Part shown: positions 1 to 6,332 of the stretch, piece by piece
Position numbering within the stretch: position 1 is the first letter of the stretch
Layout of the letters: the number at the start of each line of letters is the position of its first letter
DNA from: Saprospiraceae bacterium
Lineage (GTDB): Bacteria > Bacteroidota > Bacteroidia > Bacteroidales > JAIPBB01
Length of the DNA: 7,723 nucleotides
Direction: 5' to 3'
NCBI GenBank assembly: GCA_021739805.1
Contig: JAIPBB010000265.1
Span: 1-7,723 of the forward strand
The notes under the pieces: model-generated
Databases searched by the model: none
What the model was told of the DNA's origin: nothing
What the model saw: the letters and a program-made list of their open reading frames with translations, nothing else
Made by a program: the position numbers and the translations under genes

Positions 1-1361
1 CCACATGAGTAAACTACATTTGGAACATAACCATTTCTTTCGTTTTCTTGCGGAATTAGGATTGGTTCTTCAATTTCACCAATTACTTTTGTCGGATCAT
101 TTAGATCAAGTAAAATTGCTCCAATTGAATATATTCTCATCGGACCTACTCCATGAGTAAGCAACAACCAACCGTTCTCAGTTTTTAATGGCGATCCGCT
201 ATTACCAATCTGAACAAATTCCCAATAATATTTAGGTTCTCTTATAAGTATTTTTTTATCCCAATAATGGATATTATCCGAATACATAATATATAAATTT
301 TCGGCATCATTTCTTGAGATTATTGCATATTTCCCATTTATTTTTTCAGGGAACAAAGCCATACCTTTATTTTGAGAACCCTCTCCCATTAATGTTGATA
401 TTTTGAAACGAAGAAAATCTTTTGTTTCGATTAACTGAGGTAAAATGCTAAATCCATTATAAGCGGTATATGTCCCATAATATTTTTCTTCTCCGCTTTT
501 TTCAATAAAATTAACAAAACGTGCATCTTCAATAGCTCTTATATCTGTTGTTGATCTGGGGAAAATAACTCTTTGGGATAGATGAATTGCCTCATCAAAT
601 TCGATTTCATAATTAGAACTTTCGAGCCAGTATAATGTATCAATTGCCCTGTCGTGATCAGGGGTTATATTATTATTATTTCTGAAATGGTTTATACTTT
701 TTTTAAGTTCATCATAAGTGAATTCATCAAGCAGTTCATCAAGAATTTTTTCGGCATATTGTAAACAATTAAGGTCTTTTAATTTTAGTATAAAATCTGA
801 TTTAGAATTAGGTGCACCATAAATATCTTTTGCTATTTCAACAAGATTGCTGTCTTTTCCAACTATCATATTTCCTGAACTTTCAATAATACCTTCTTTA
901 AAAACAACCGAGGACATATGTCCTTCACCAACAGCTCTGAAACTAATTATTACACGAAGTTCACCTTCTTTTAATTTTCCCTGATTGGGGTGTGGAATAA
1001 CCGAAGGATTGAATAGTGCAGCTGATTCGATAGAATACTCCATAGTGAAATATGAACCAATCAGTAATTTTTTTTCAAGAGGTAAATCATTATAAATTGT
1101 TACATCAAGCTGACTATTAATGTTATCAAAATTATCTTTAAAAATTCTTTTAATATCAATTATATGTCTGCTTGAAAAATTTTCGCTTATCTGCTCGAGT
1201 AATTGTTTTATTTTTTTATCCGAAAGATCGAGAATACGATTAATGATTTTATATATTCTTACTTTTTCAAGACCGAAAATTTTTGTTATCACTCTTGTTT
1301 CATCAGGATTAAAATTCAAATTTTGTCTGATTGAATTAATTTTTGCTTTTTTATAGTTCAT
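1..1361 (-). CDS. GH130-family glycosidase/phosphorylase, large form with N-terminal extension (3' end cut off by the window)
   Basis: Open frame from ATG at 1361 to the window edge, giving 453 codons without a stop. The C-terminal half reads as glycoside hydrolase family 130 (DUF377, beta-mannoside phosphorylases and mannosidases). It has IEDARF (277-282, the family's acidic/Arg motif), YTAYNG (298-303), NSGSPLKTENGWLLLTHGVG (387-406), and EEPIL then GYVPNVVYSC (431-435 and 444-453) near the family's usual end, so only a few dozen residues are probably missing. Residues 1-100 are a charged, probably helical extension. Residues 103-159 (MEYSIESAALFNPS, GEGHMSSVVF) match what I recall of the large Bacteroidota GH130-like proteins, and about 165-255 look like a helical insertion. 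There is no signal peptide, so the protein is probably cytoplasmic and acts on beta-mannosides, by hydrolysis or phosphorolysis. The exact substrate cannot be read from the sequence. It starts 40 bp after yraN ends, so the two may be co-transcribed. No Shine-Dalgarno site precedes the A-rich start. Confidence 0.85.
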   Translation of the reverse strand, partial: MNYKKAKINSIRQNLNFNPDETRVITKIFGLEKVRIYKIINRILDLSDKKIKQLLEQISENFSSRHIIDIKRIFKDNFDNINSQLDVTIYNDLPLEKKLLIGSYFTMEYSIESAALFNPSVIPHPNQGKLKEGELRVIISFRAVGEGHMSSVVFKEGIIESSGNMIVGKDSNLVEIAKDIYGAPNSKSDFILKLKDLNCLQYAEKILDELLDEFTYDELKKSINHFRNNNNITPDHDRAIDTLYWLESSNYEIEFDEAIHLSQRVIFPRSTTDIRAIEDARFVNFIEKSGEEKYYGTYTAYNGFSILPQLIETKDFLRFKISTLMGEGSQNKGMALFPEKINGKYAIISRNDAENLYIMYSDNIHYWDKKILIREPKYYWEFVQIGNSGSPLKTENGWLLLTHGVGPMRIYSIGAILLDLNDPTKVIGEIEEPILIPQENERNGYVPNVVYSC

Positions 1362-1401
1362 TTTTTTAATTGGATTTAAGAATGCAAAATAAACAAAAAA
1401 A

Positions 1402-1764
1402 TTACAATGTTGGATAAAATGCATCCTCAATATGTTCGATATGATTTCCATTGTTTGATACAACAATAGAAACAATATCGAACCTTGCTTCATTATTAAT
1501 ATCTTTTCGTGTGATGAATGCCTGAGCTGCCCGAATTAAGAACTCTTGTTTTTTCTTTGTAACGGCAAAATATGGTTCACCGAAATTATTCGAACGTCTG
1601 GTTTTAACTTCCACAATTACCAAATATTCTTTATCGTAAGCGATAATATCTATTTCATCTTTTCCGAATGTCCAATTTGTATCAATAATTTTAAAACCTT
1701 TTTTGCTGAGAAATATTCGGGCAAGTTCTTCACCTTTTTTTCCTAAATCATTATGTTCTGCCAT
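1402..1764 (-). CDS. yraN: YraN family protein (UPF0102), PD-(D/E)xK nuclease-like
   Basis: A 120-residue protein of the widespread UPF0102/YraN family, which has the PD-(D/E)xK restriction-endonuclease fold; its cellular role is still not settled. The N-terminal motif GKKGEELARIFL (8-19) carries the conserved Glu12. GKDEIDIIAYD (34-44) gives Asp39, and VEVKTRR (51-57) gives the E52-x-K54 pair, so the putative active site is complete. FGEPYFAV (61-68) and a C-terminal ARFDIV motif also fit, and the length is typical. The frame stays open upstream to an ATG at 1890, but I chose the ATG at 1764. Family members begin just before the GxxGE motif, and the 42 extra codons would run through A/T-rich sequence up to the edge of an intergenic inverted repeat. 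The gene lies downstream of ldcA and directly upstream of the GH130 gene on the same strand. Confidence 0.9.
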   Translation of the reverse strand: MAEHNDLGKKGEELARIFLSKKGFKIIDTNWTFGKDEIDIIAYDKEYLVIVEVKTRRSNNFGEPYFAVTKKKQEFLIRAAQAFITRKDINNEARFDIVSIVVSNNGNHIEHIEDAFYPTL

Positions 1765-1887
1765 GGTAGTATATATTTTGAATTGTTCAATTTTATTCTG
1801 AAAGGAAAATGCTAAAGTAATCAAAAAAGATTTATGAGATGATATTTTAGATTTATGATTGAGTTCACTCTGAAAAGTAATTTTAGT

Positions 1888-1956
1888 CACAAAGACTCAA
1901 AGAATTCACAAAGTTTATTATATTGATTGTGTGTTCTTTGTGTATCTTCGTGTCTT
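1888..1956. repeat. Imperfect intergenic inverted repeat of CACAAAG/CTTTGTG units
   Basis: In the gap between ldcA and yraN, CACAAAG occurs at 1888-1894 and 1907-1913 with a degenerate TCAAAG at 1897-1902. After an AT-rich centre come the inverted forms CTTTGTG (1936-1942) and CTTCGTG (1946-1952). Units start 9-10 bp apart, close to one helical turn. The arms could pair as an imperfect hairpin with a loop of about 22 nt. Similar CTTTGTG-type stretches are, from memory, common between genes of many environmental bacteria, without a firmly established function. It could be a small dispersed repeat or a transcript-end structure; one copy is not enough to decide. Confidence 0.5.
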
Positions 1957-2003
1957 AATGGCAATTTTTATTTTTTAATTTTTTTTTATTTATTGAGGTG
2001 GAC

Positions 2004-2909
2004 TCATGATTTAAACTCTAAGCTAACTTTATCACTAACTTCAAGTTTAACTTCACGACCTAAAATTAAGGCATAATTTTTATTTATATGCCCTGCAGGA
2101 AAATTAAAACAAACAGGATAATTATAATCTGCCACAATATCAGAGATTATTTCGTAAGCAGTTTTTCCAAAAGGAATTTTATTATCATTCATATCGTTCA
2201 TCCCTCCTACTACCAGTCCTGCAAGTTTATAAAGTTTACCGGATCTTTTCAAATTCATCATCATACGGTCGATGTGATAAAGATATTCATCAAGGTCTTC
2301 GAGAAATAGAATTTTTCCTTCAGTATTAATATCTGAGGGCGAGCCAATCAAACCATAGATCATCGAAAGATTTCCGCCACAAAGAATTCCTTTTGTTATT
2401 CCGTTTCTGTTAAATTCCGAATTATTTATTGAAAAAGATATTTTTTCACCAAATATAGCTTTTCTAAGACTTTTGACAGAAGCGATACCTTTTTCTTCAC
2501 CAGAAAAACTAATCGGCATTGGTGCATGTAATGTTTCAATTCCAAAATTTGAGTGAATGTGAGAATGAAAAACTGTAATATCACTATATCCAATTATCCA
2601 TTTTGGGTTTTCTCTGAATTTTGAGAAATCCAGTTTATCAATAATCCTCACCGAGCCATAACCTCCGCGTGCAGCAACAATTGCTTTAACAGAAGGATCA
2701 TCAAGCATGTTTTGAAAATCTGATTTTCTTTCTTCATCAGTTCCTGCAAACTGATTATTACTATTAAAAAGATTTTTTCCTAAAACAACTTTGAGACCCC
2801 AGGTTTTAAAAGTTCTAATAGCATTTTCAATTTCAGAAATATTGATTTTTCTTGCCGGAGCAACAATTGAAATCTTATCTCCTTGTTTTAAAAATGGTGG
2901 TGTTTTCAT
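2004..2909 (-). CDS. ldcA: LD-carboxypeptidase (muramoyltetrapeptide carboxypeptidase), peptidase family S66
   Basis: A 301-residue member of the S66 serine peptidases, which cleave the bond before the terminal D-Ala of peptidoglycan tetrapeptides during cell-wall recycling. The N-terminus LKQGDKISIVAPAR (7-20) and RGGYG (81-85) are family hallmarks. The catalytic triad is intact: the nucleophile Ser109 in GYSD (107-110), Glu204 in LFLEDLDEY (201-209), and His274 in FPAGH (270-274). Length matches the family, about 300 residues. No signal peptide is present, which fits the cytoplasmic, recycling form of the enzyme. ATG at 2909 is the only sensible start because the family motif follows within ten residues. 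The gene is divergent from metG across 40 bp. It reads towards yraN but is separated from it by 239 bp, so co-transcription with yraN is uncertain. No residue needed for catalysis appears to be missing. Confidence 0.94.
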   Translation of the reverse strand: MKTPPFLKQGDKISIVAPARKINISEIENAIRTFKTWGLKVVLGKNLFNSNNQFAGTDEERKSDFQNMLDDPSVKAIVAARGGYGSVRIIDKLDFSKFRENPKWIIGYSDITVFHSHIHSNFGIETLHAPMPISFSGEEKGIASVKSLRKAIFGEKISFSINNSEFNRNGITKGILCGGNLSMIYGLIGSPSDINTEGKILFLEDLDEYLYHIDRMMMNLKRSGKLYKLAGLVVGGMNDMNDNKIPFGKTAYEIISDIVADYNYPVCFNFPAGHINKNYALILGREVKLEVSDKVSLEFKS

Positions 2910-2917
2910 AAATTATT

Positions 2918-2925
2918 TAACTTTG
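2918..2925 (+). promoter_or_regulatory. Probable metG promoter, Bacteroidota -7 element TAACTTTG
   Basis: TAACTTTG matches the Bacteroidota primary sigma factor -7 consensus TAnnTTTG exactly and lies 24 bp before the first metG ATG. That would leave a short leader of roughly 15-20 nt. A -33 TTTG-like element at the expected distance is not clear, and that stretch lies inside the ldcA coding region. Confidence 0.55.
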
Positions 2926-2926
2926 C

Positions 2927-2934
2927 CGAAATTA
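2927..2934 (-). promoter_or_regulatory. Possible ldcA -7 element (TAATTTCG), overlapping the metG promoter region
   Basis: On the minus strand TAATTTCG differs from TAnnTTTG at one position and lies 17 bp before the ldcA ATG. It is placed almost head to head with the metG -7 element. With one mismatch in AT-rich DNA, chance is a real alternative. Confidence 0.25.
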
Positions 2935-2949
2935 CTGAAAAATTATTGA

Positions 2950-5013
2950 ATGATGAATAAAGATCAAAGCAAATTTAAAAGATATACTGTTACTTCAGCG
3001 CTTCCATATGCAAATGGACCAATTCATATCGGGCATCTTGCCGGTGTTTATGTTCCTGCCGACATCTATTGCAGATATTTGAGATCGATCGGAGAAGATG
3101 TTCTGTTTATCGGAGGATCGGACGAACATGGAGTTCCGATTACAATTAAAGCACGACAGCTTGGGGTTAAACCTCAGGATATAGTTGATAAATATCATGA
3201 AATAATTAAAAAATCTTTTAAGGATTTTGGTATTTCTTTTGATGTTTATTCAAGAACTTCAGCAAAGATTCATCATGATACTGCTAGTGAATTTTTTAAT
3301 ACTTTATATGATAATGGTGAGTTTATTGAAAAAACTTCCGAGAATTATTATGATGAAAAAGAAAATCAATTTCTTTCCGACAGATATATTACAGGAACTT
3401 GTCCACATTGCGATTATGAAAAAGCTTATGGCGACCAATGCGAAAATTGCGGAACTTCGTTAAGCCCCACAGAATTGATAAAACCAAAGTCTGCTTTATC
3501 AGGAAATATTCCAGTTTTAAGAGAAACAAAGCACTGGTATTTACCACTCGATAAATATGAACCATGGCTTAAAGAATGGATTGTTGAAGGACATAAAGAC
3601 GATTGGAAATCGAATGTTTACGGGCAATGTAAATCGTGGATTGATTTGGGATTAAAACCAAGAGCTGTTACTCGCGATCTTAATTGGGGTGTTAAAGTAC
3701 CGATTGAAGGTGCTGAAAATAAAGTACTTTATGTTTGGTTTGATGCTCCGATTGGATATATTTCTGCAAGTAAAGAATGGTCGGAGAAAACAGGCAAAGA
3801 TTGGAAACCTTACTGGAAAAGTGAAGATTCAAAACTTATTCATTTTATCGGAAAAGACAATATCGTTTTTCATTGTATAATTTTCCCTGCAATGTTGAAA
3901 AAAGAAGGAAGTTTTATTCTTCCTGAAAATGTTCCTGCAAACGAATTTCTTAATCTCGAAAACGATAAAATTTCGACTTCAAGAAATTGGGCGGTCTGGC
4001 TTCACGAATATCTCGAAGAGTTTCCCGGACAGCAGGATGTGTTAAGATATGTTCTTACTGCAAATGCCCCTGAAACAAAAGATAATGATTTTACATGGAA
4101 AGACTTTCAGGCAAAAAATAATAACGAGCTTCTTGCAATTTTTGGAAATTTTGTAAACAGAACTATTGTTTTAACTCATAAATATTTTGATGGCAAAGTT
4201 CCTGAATTAGGTAATTTGGATGAAAATGATAAAGCTGTTTTAAAAGAAATAAAAGTATTTCCTGATAAAATTGCAAGTAGTCTTCAGAAATATCGCTTCC
4301 GCGAAGCTCAGGCACAAATGATGAATCTGGCTCGATTAGGAAATAGATATCTTACAGAAACAGAACCTTGGAAAAAAATTAAGACTGATGAAAACAGAGT
4401 AAAAACAATTTTAAATATTTCGCTTCAAATATGTGGAAATATGTCAATTTTGTGTGAGCCGTTTTTACCTTTTACTTCTTATAAATTAAGCAAAATGCTT
4501 AATCTCCCAAAGCTGGTTTGGAAAGATGCCGGAAATGAAAGTATTTTGAAAAGCGGACAACAGATTGAAAAGGCAGCTTATTTGTTCGATAAAATAGAAG
4601 ATAAAACCATTGAGCAACAAGTACAAAAATTACTTGATACAAAAAAAGAAAATGCAGCAAATGGAGTAAAAATTAATCCTGCAAAAGAGAACATTAATTT
4701 TGATGATTTTGCAAAACTTGATATTCGCACAGGGACAATTATTGAAGCCGAAAAAGTACCAAAAACAAAAAAACTTATAAAACTGAAAATTGATACAGGA
4801 ATTGATGAAAGAACAGTTGTTTCAGGCATTGCCGAATATTACAAAGCCGAAGACATAATTGGAAAAAAAGTAAGTATTCTTGTAAATCTTGCTCCTAAAA
4901 AACTTAGAGGAATAAAATCGAACGGAATGATTCTAATGGCAGAAAACGAACATGGTGAATTATGTTTTGTTTCTCCTGATAAGGATTTCAGAAATGGAAG
5001 TGAGGTAAAATAG
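2950..5013 (+). CDS. metG: Methionine--tRNA ligase (methionyl-tRNA synthetase) with C-terminal tRNA-binding domain
   Basis: A 687-residue class I aminoacyl-tRNA synthetase that charges tRNA-Met with methionine in the cytoplasm. The Rossmann catalytic core begins with [18 protein letters not shown], giving the HIGH motif at 26-29. The zinc knuckle in the connective peptide is CPHC (151-154) plus CENC (164-167). WGVKVP (246-251) and [10 protein letters not shown] (261-270) are core motifs. The KMSKS loop reads KISTS (340-344), a variant I recall as normal in Bacteroidota MetG. An anticodon-binding helical domain (about 390-550) follows, with the expected NFVNR (400-404). A Lys/Glu-rich linker (about 555-582) then leads to an EMAP/Trbp111-like tRNA-binding domain (583-687, starting [12 protein letters not shown]), which usually supports dimerisation. 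Two ATGs stand in tandem (2950 and 2953), so the true start could be either. The upstream sequence is A-rich without a Shine-Dalgarno site. The gene is complete. Confidence 0.98.
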   Translation: MMNKDQSKFKRYTVTSALPYANGPIHIGHLAGVYVPADIYCRYLRSIGEDVLFIGGSDEHGVPITIKARQLGVKPQDIVDKYHEIIKKSFKDFGISFDVYSRTSAKIHHDTASEFFNTLYDNGEFIEKTSENYYDEKENQFLSDRYITGTCPHCDYEKAYGDQCENCGTSLSPTELIKPKSALSGNIPVLRETKHWYLPLDKYEPWLKEWIVEGHKDDWKSNVYGQCKSWIDLGLKPRAVTRDLNWGVKVPIEGAENKVLYVWFDAPIGYISASKEWSEKTGKDWKPYWKSEDSKLIHFIGKDNIVFHCIIFPAMLKKEGSFILPENVPANEFLNLENDKISTSRNWAVWLHEYLEEFPGQQDVLRYVLTANAPETKDNDFTWKDFQAKNNNELLAIFGNFVNRTIVLTHKYFDGKVPELGNLDENDKAVLKEIKVFPDKIASSLQKYRFREAQAQMMNLARLGNRYLTETEPWKKIKTDENRVKTILNISLQICGNMSILCEPFLPFTSYKLSKMLNLPKLVWKDAGNESILKSGQQIEKAAYLFDKIEDKTIEQQVQKLLDTKKENAANGVKINPAKENINFDDFAKLDIRTGTIIEAEKVPKTKKLIKLKIDTGIDERTVVSGIAEYYKAEDIIGKKVSILVNLAPKKLRGIKSNGMILMAENEHGELCFVSPDKDFRNGSEVK

Positions 5014-5018
5014 ATTTT

Positions 5019-5070
5019 CATTGTTTCATTGTTAGGTGGTTTATATTTTTTAATCAATAATGAAACAATG
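5019..5070 (+). terminator. AT-rich hairpin after metG, possible terminator
   Basis: Arms 5019-5033 (CATTGTTTCATTGTT) and 5056-5070 pair over 15 bp with a single G-U wobble around a 22-nt loop, starting six bases after the metG stop. A TTTTG stretch follows the right arm. Low GC content and the large loop make it an atypical intrinsic terminator, but its position fits. A partial third copy of the right arm, TGAAACAAT, lies at 5101-5109, so it may instead be a small repeat element. Confidence 0.45.
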
Positions 5071-5162
5071 TTTTGTAAAATTAACTTTAGAAAAAACCTC
5101 TGAAACAATAAAGGTGGTAAATACAAATTAGGTGTCATTCAAACAAACAGTACAACAACAAT

Positions 5163-6035
5163 ATGAAATTCGGGAAAACTATAAAATTATTCTTAATCGA
5201 CGGAGATAAAAACGGGCGATTGACTTGTGAACTTTCAAATTGGACTGGTAAAGCATATAAAATTCCTCGTAAATCGATTAAAATATGCTCGGATAGACCA
5301 GAGTTACAGACAACCGGAGTTTATATACTTTTAAATAAAAGTGCTGATTTATCGGAAAATGGACAGTTATATATTGGAGAAGCAGAGGATATATTCAAAA
5401 GATTGACACAGCATGTAAAAGAAAAAGATTTTTGGAATGAAGCGATTATTTTTATAAGCAAAGATGACAATTTAAATAAAGCACATATAAAATATCTTGA
5501 GAATAGATTACATGAAATTGCTACAAAAGCAAGCAGATTCGTATTAATTAATACGCAGAAACCTACTCAATCGAGTATTTCAGAATCAGAAAAGGCTGAA
5601 ATGGAAGAATTTCTTTCAAATATTTTAACATTGATAAGTACGCTTGGTTACAATGCTTTTGAACAGATTCGACAAGTTGATACTAAGGAGCAAATTGAAA
5701 AGGAGAAAGATTTATTTTACATTTCTGCAGTAAGAGGAGCAAATGGAATTGGTAAGACAACATCAGAAGGATTTGTTGTTTTTGAAAATTCACAAGTAGC
5801 TGACCCAGTAACAAATTCATATCCGAAAATTATGCAAAAACTACGAAATGTTTTGGTTGCGGAAGGTGTGATTATTAAGGAACAAGATAAAGTTATACTA
5901 AAACGCGATTATTTATTTAGTAGTTCTTCATCTGCAGCGATGATAATTATGGGGCGTAGTGCAAATGGATTGACTGAATGGAAACTAAAATCAGGGAAAA
6001 CATTACAAGATTATGAAGCGGGAGAAAATAATTAA
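5163..6035 (+). CDS. GIY-YIG nuclease family protein with C-terminal DUF4357 domain
   Basis: A 290-residue protein. The GIY-YIG domain spans about 50-135: TGVYILL (51-57) supplies the GIY part (G52, Y54) and QLYIGEAEDIFKRL (68-81) the YIG part (70-72). Arg80 is in the place of the conserved catalytic arginine. Glu113 in IKYLENRL fits the metal-binding glutamate, so the nuclease looks active. The C-terminal part carries a DUF4357 domain (about 253-285), recognised by SSSAAMIIMGRSANGLTEWK and GKTLQDYE. The middle (185-250, with TSEGFVVFENS) resembles the linker repeat usual in these proteins. There is no signal peptide or membrane segment, so it should act on nucleic acid in the cytoplasm. The biological role of GIY-YIG/DUF4357 proteins is not established to my knowledge; some lie near restriction or mobile genes. 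Here it stands alone, 149 bp after metG and ahead of a convergent tRNA gene, with no methylase or recombinase beside it. The ATG at 5163 is the first in frame and fits. Confidence 0.88.
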   Translation: MKFGKTIKLFLIDGDKNGRLTCELSNWTGKAYKIPRKSIKICSDRPELQTTGVYILLNKSADLSENGQLYIGEAEDIFKRLTQHVKEKDFWNEAIIFISKDDNLNKAHIKYLENRLHEIATKASRFVLINTQKPTQSSISESEKAEMEEFLSNILTLISTLGYNAFEQIRQVDTKEQIEKEKDLFYISAVRGANGIGKTTSEGFVVFENSQVADPVTNSYPKIMQKLRNVLVAEGVIIKEQDKVILKRDYLFSSSSSAAMIIMGRSANGLTEWKLKSGKTLQDYEAGENN

Positions 6036-6206
6036 CGATCGCTCAACAATATATGATTCATAAGAGTTACAGAGGTTATAAATTTTTTTACCAACATTTA
6101 ATTTGGTTTATATTGTTAGGTTTGAAGCACGAAATACTAAACGTATCATACAATAAACAGTAAGTTAAAAAATTCATTATAAAAATCTGAGACTCTAAAA
6201 ACAAAG

Positions 6207-6278
6207 TAGCCCCGACAAGAATCGAACTTGTATCTAAAGTTTAGGAAACTTCTATTCTATCCGTTGAACTACGGGGCC
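6207..6278 (-). tRNA. tRNA-Arg, anticodon CCT
   Basis: A 72-nt cloverleaf on the minus strand. The acceptor stem is GGCCCCG/CGGGGCT with a G1-U72 wobble. The D stem is GTTC/GAAT with loop AACGGATA, and the anticodon stem is GAAGT/ACTTT with loop TTCCTAA. The T stem is ACAAG/CTTGT with the TTCGATT loop, and the variable loop is four bases. The anticodon CCT (plus-strand 6243-6245) reads AGG, giving arginine. The discriminator base is A and CCA is not encoded, so it must be added after transcription. The gene lies 54 bp beyond the stop of the propeller lipoprotein gene on the same strand and converges with the GIY-YIG gene. Confidence 0.96.
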
Positions 6279-6295
6279 GGATAATTTTTCGGGTG

Positions 6296-6303
6296 CAAAA
6301 GTA
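6296..6303 (-). promoter_or_regulatory. Probable tRNA-Arg promoter, -7 element TACTTTTG
   Basis: The minus strand reads TACTTTTG followed by CACCC, an exact match to the Bacteroidota TAnnTTTG element, ending 17 bp before the tRNA 5' end. Start of transcription would fall about 10 nt ahead of the mature tRNA. This suggests the tRNA is transcribed independently of the upstream lipoprotein gene. A clear -33 element is not visible. Confidence 0.6.
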
Positions 6304-6332
6304 CTATTTTTTAAAAAGTAAAATGAGTTCTA

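Noticed and set aside
1120..1356. Plus-strand 78-codon open frame opposite the GH130 N-terminus
   Set aside because: It is antisense to a well-supported gene and has the hydrophobic, low-complexity look of a complement-strand shadow.
1765..1890. Longer N-terminus for YraN, starting at ATG 1890
   Set aside because: The extra 42 residues do not belong to the family and the coding stretch would start inside the intergenic inverted repeat; the start at 1764 gives the normal length.
4578..5138. Two minus-strand open frames opposite the metG 3' end
   Set aside because: They are Ser/Phe-rich complements of a Lys/Glu-rich coding region and show no start context or family resemblance.
5736..5759. 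Walker A-like GANGIGKT (residues 192-199) in the GIY-YIG protein
   Set aside because: It lies in the linker segment ahead of a TSEGFVVF motif usual for DUF4357 proteins, with no Walker B or ATPase fold around it, so it is most likely a chance match.
6036..6206. Weak inverted repeats between the GIY-YIG gene and the tRNA: ACCAA/TTGGT at 6090-6107 and AACAATATA/TATATTGTT at 6045-6117
   Set aside because: The first stem is only 5 bp and the second has a loop of 55 bases; both are within reach of chance in AT-rich DNA.
6207..6278. tRNA-Arg as an attachment site of an integrated element
   Set aside because: No second copy of the tRNA 3' end and no integrase gene is visible in the window.
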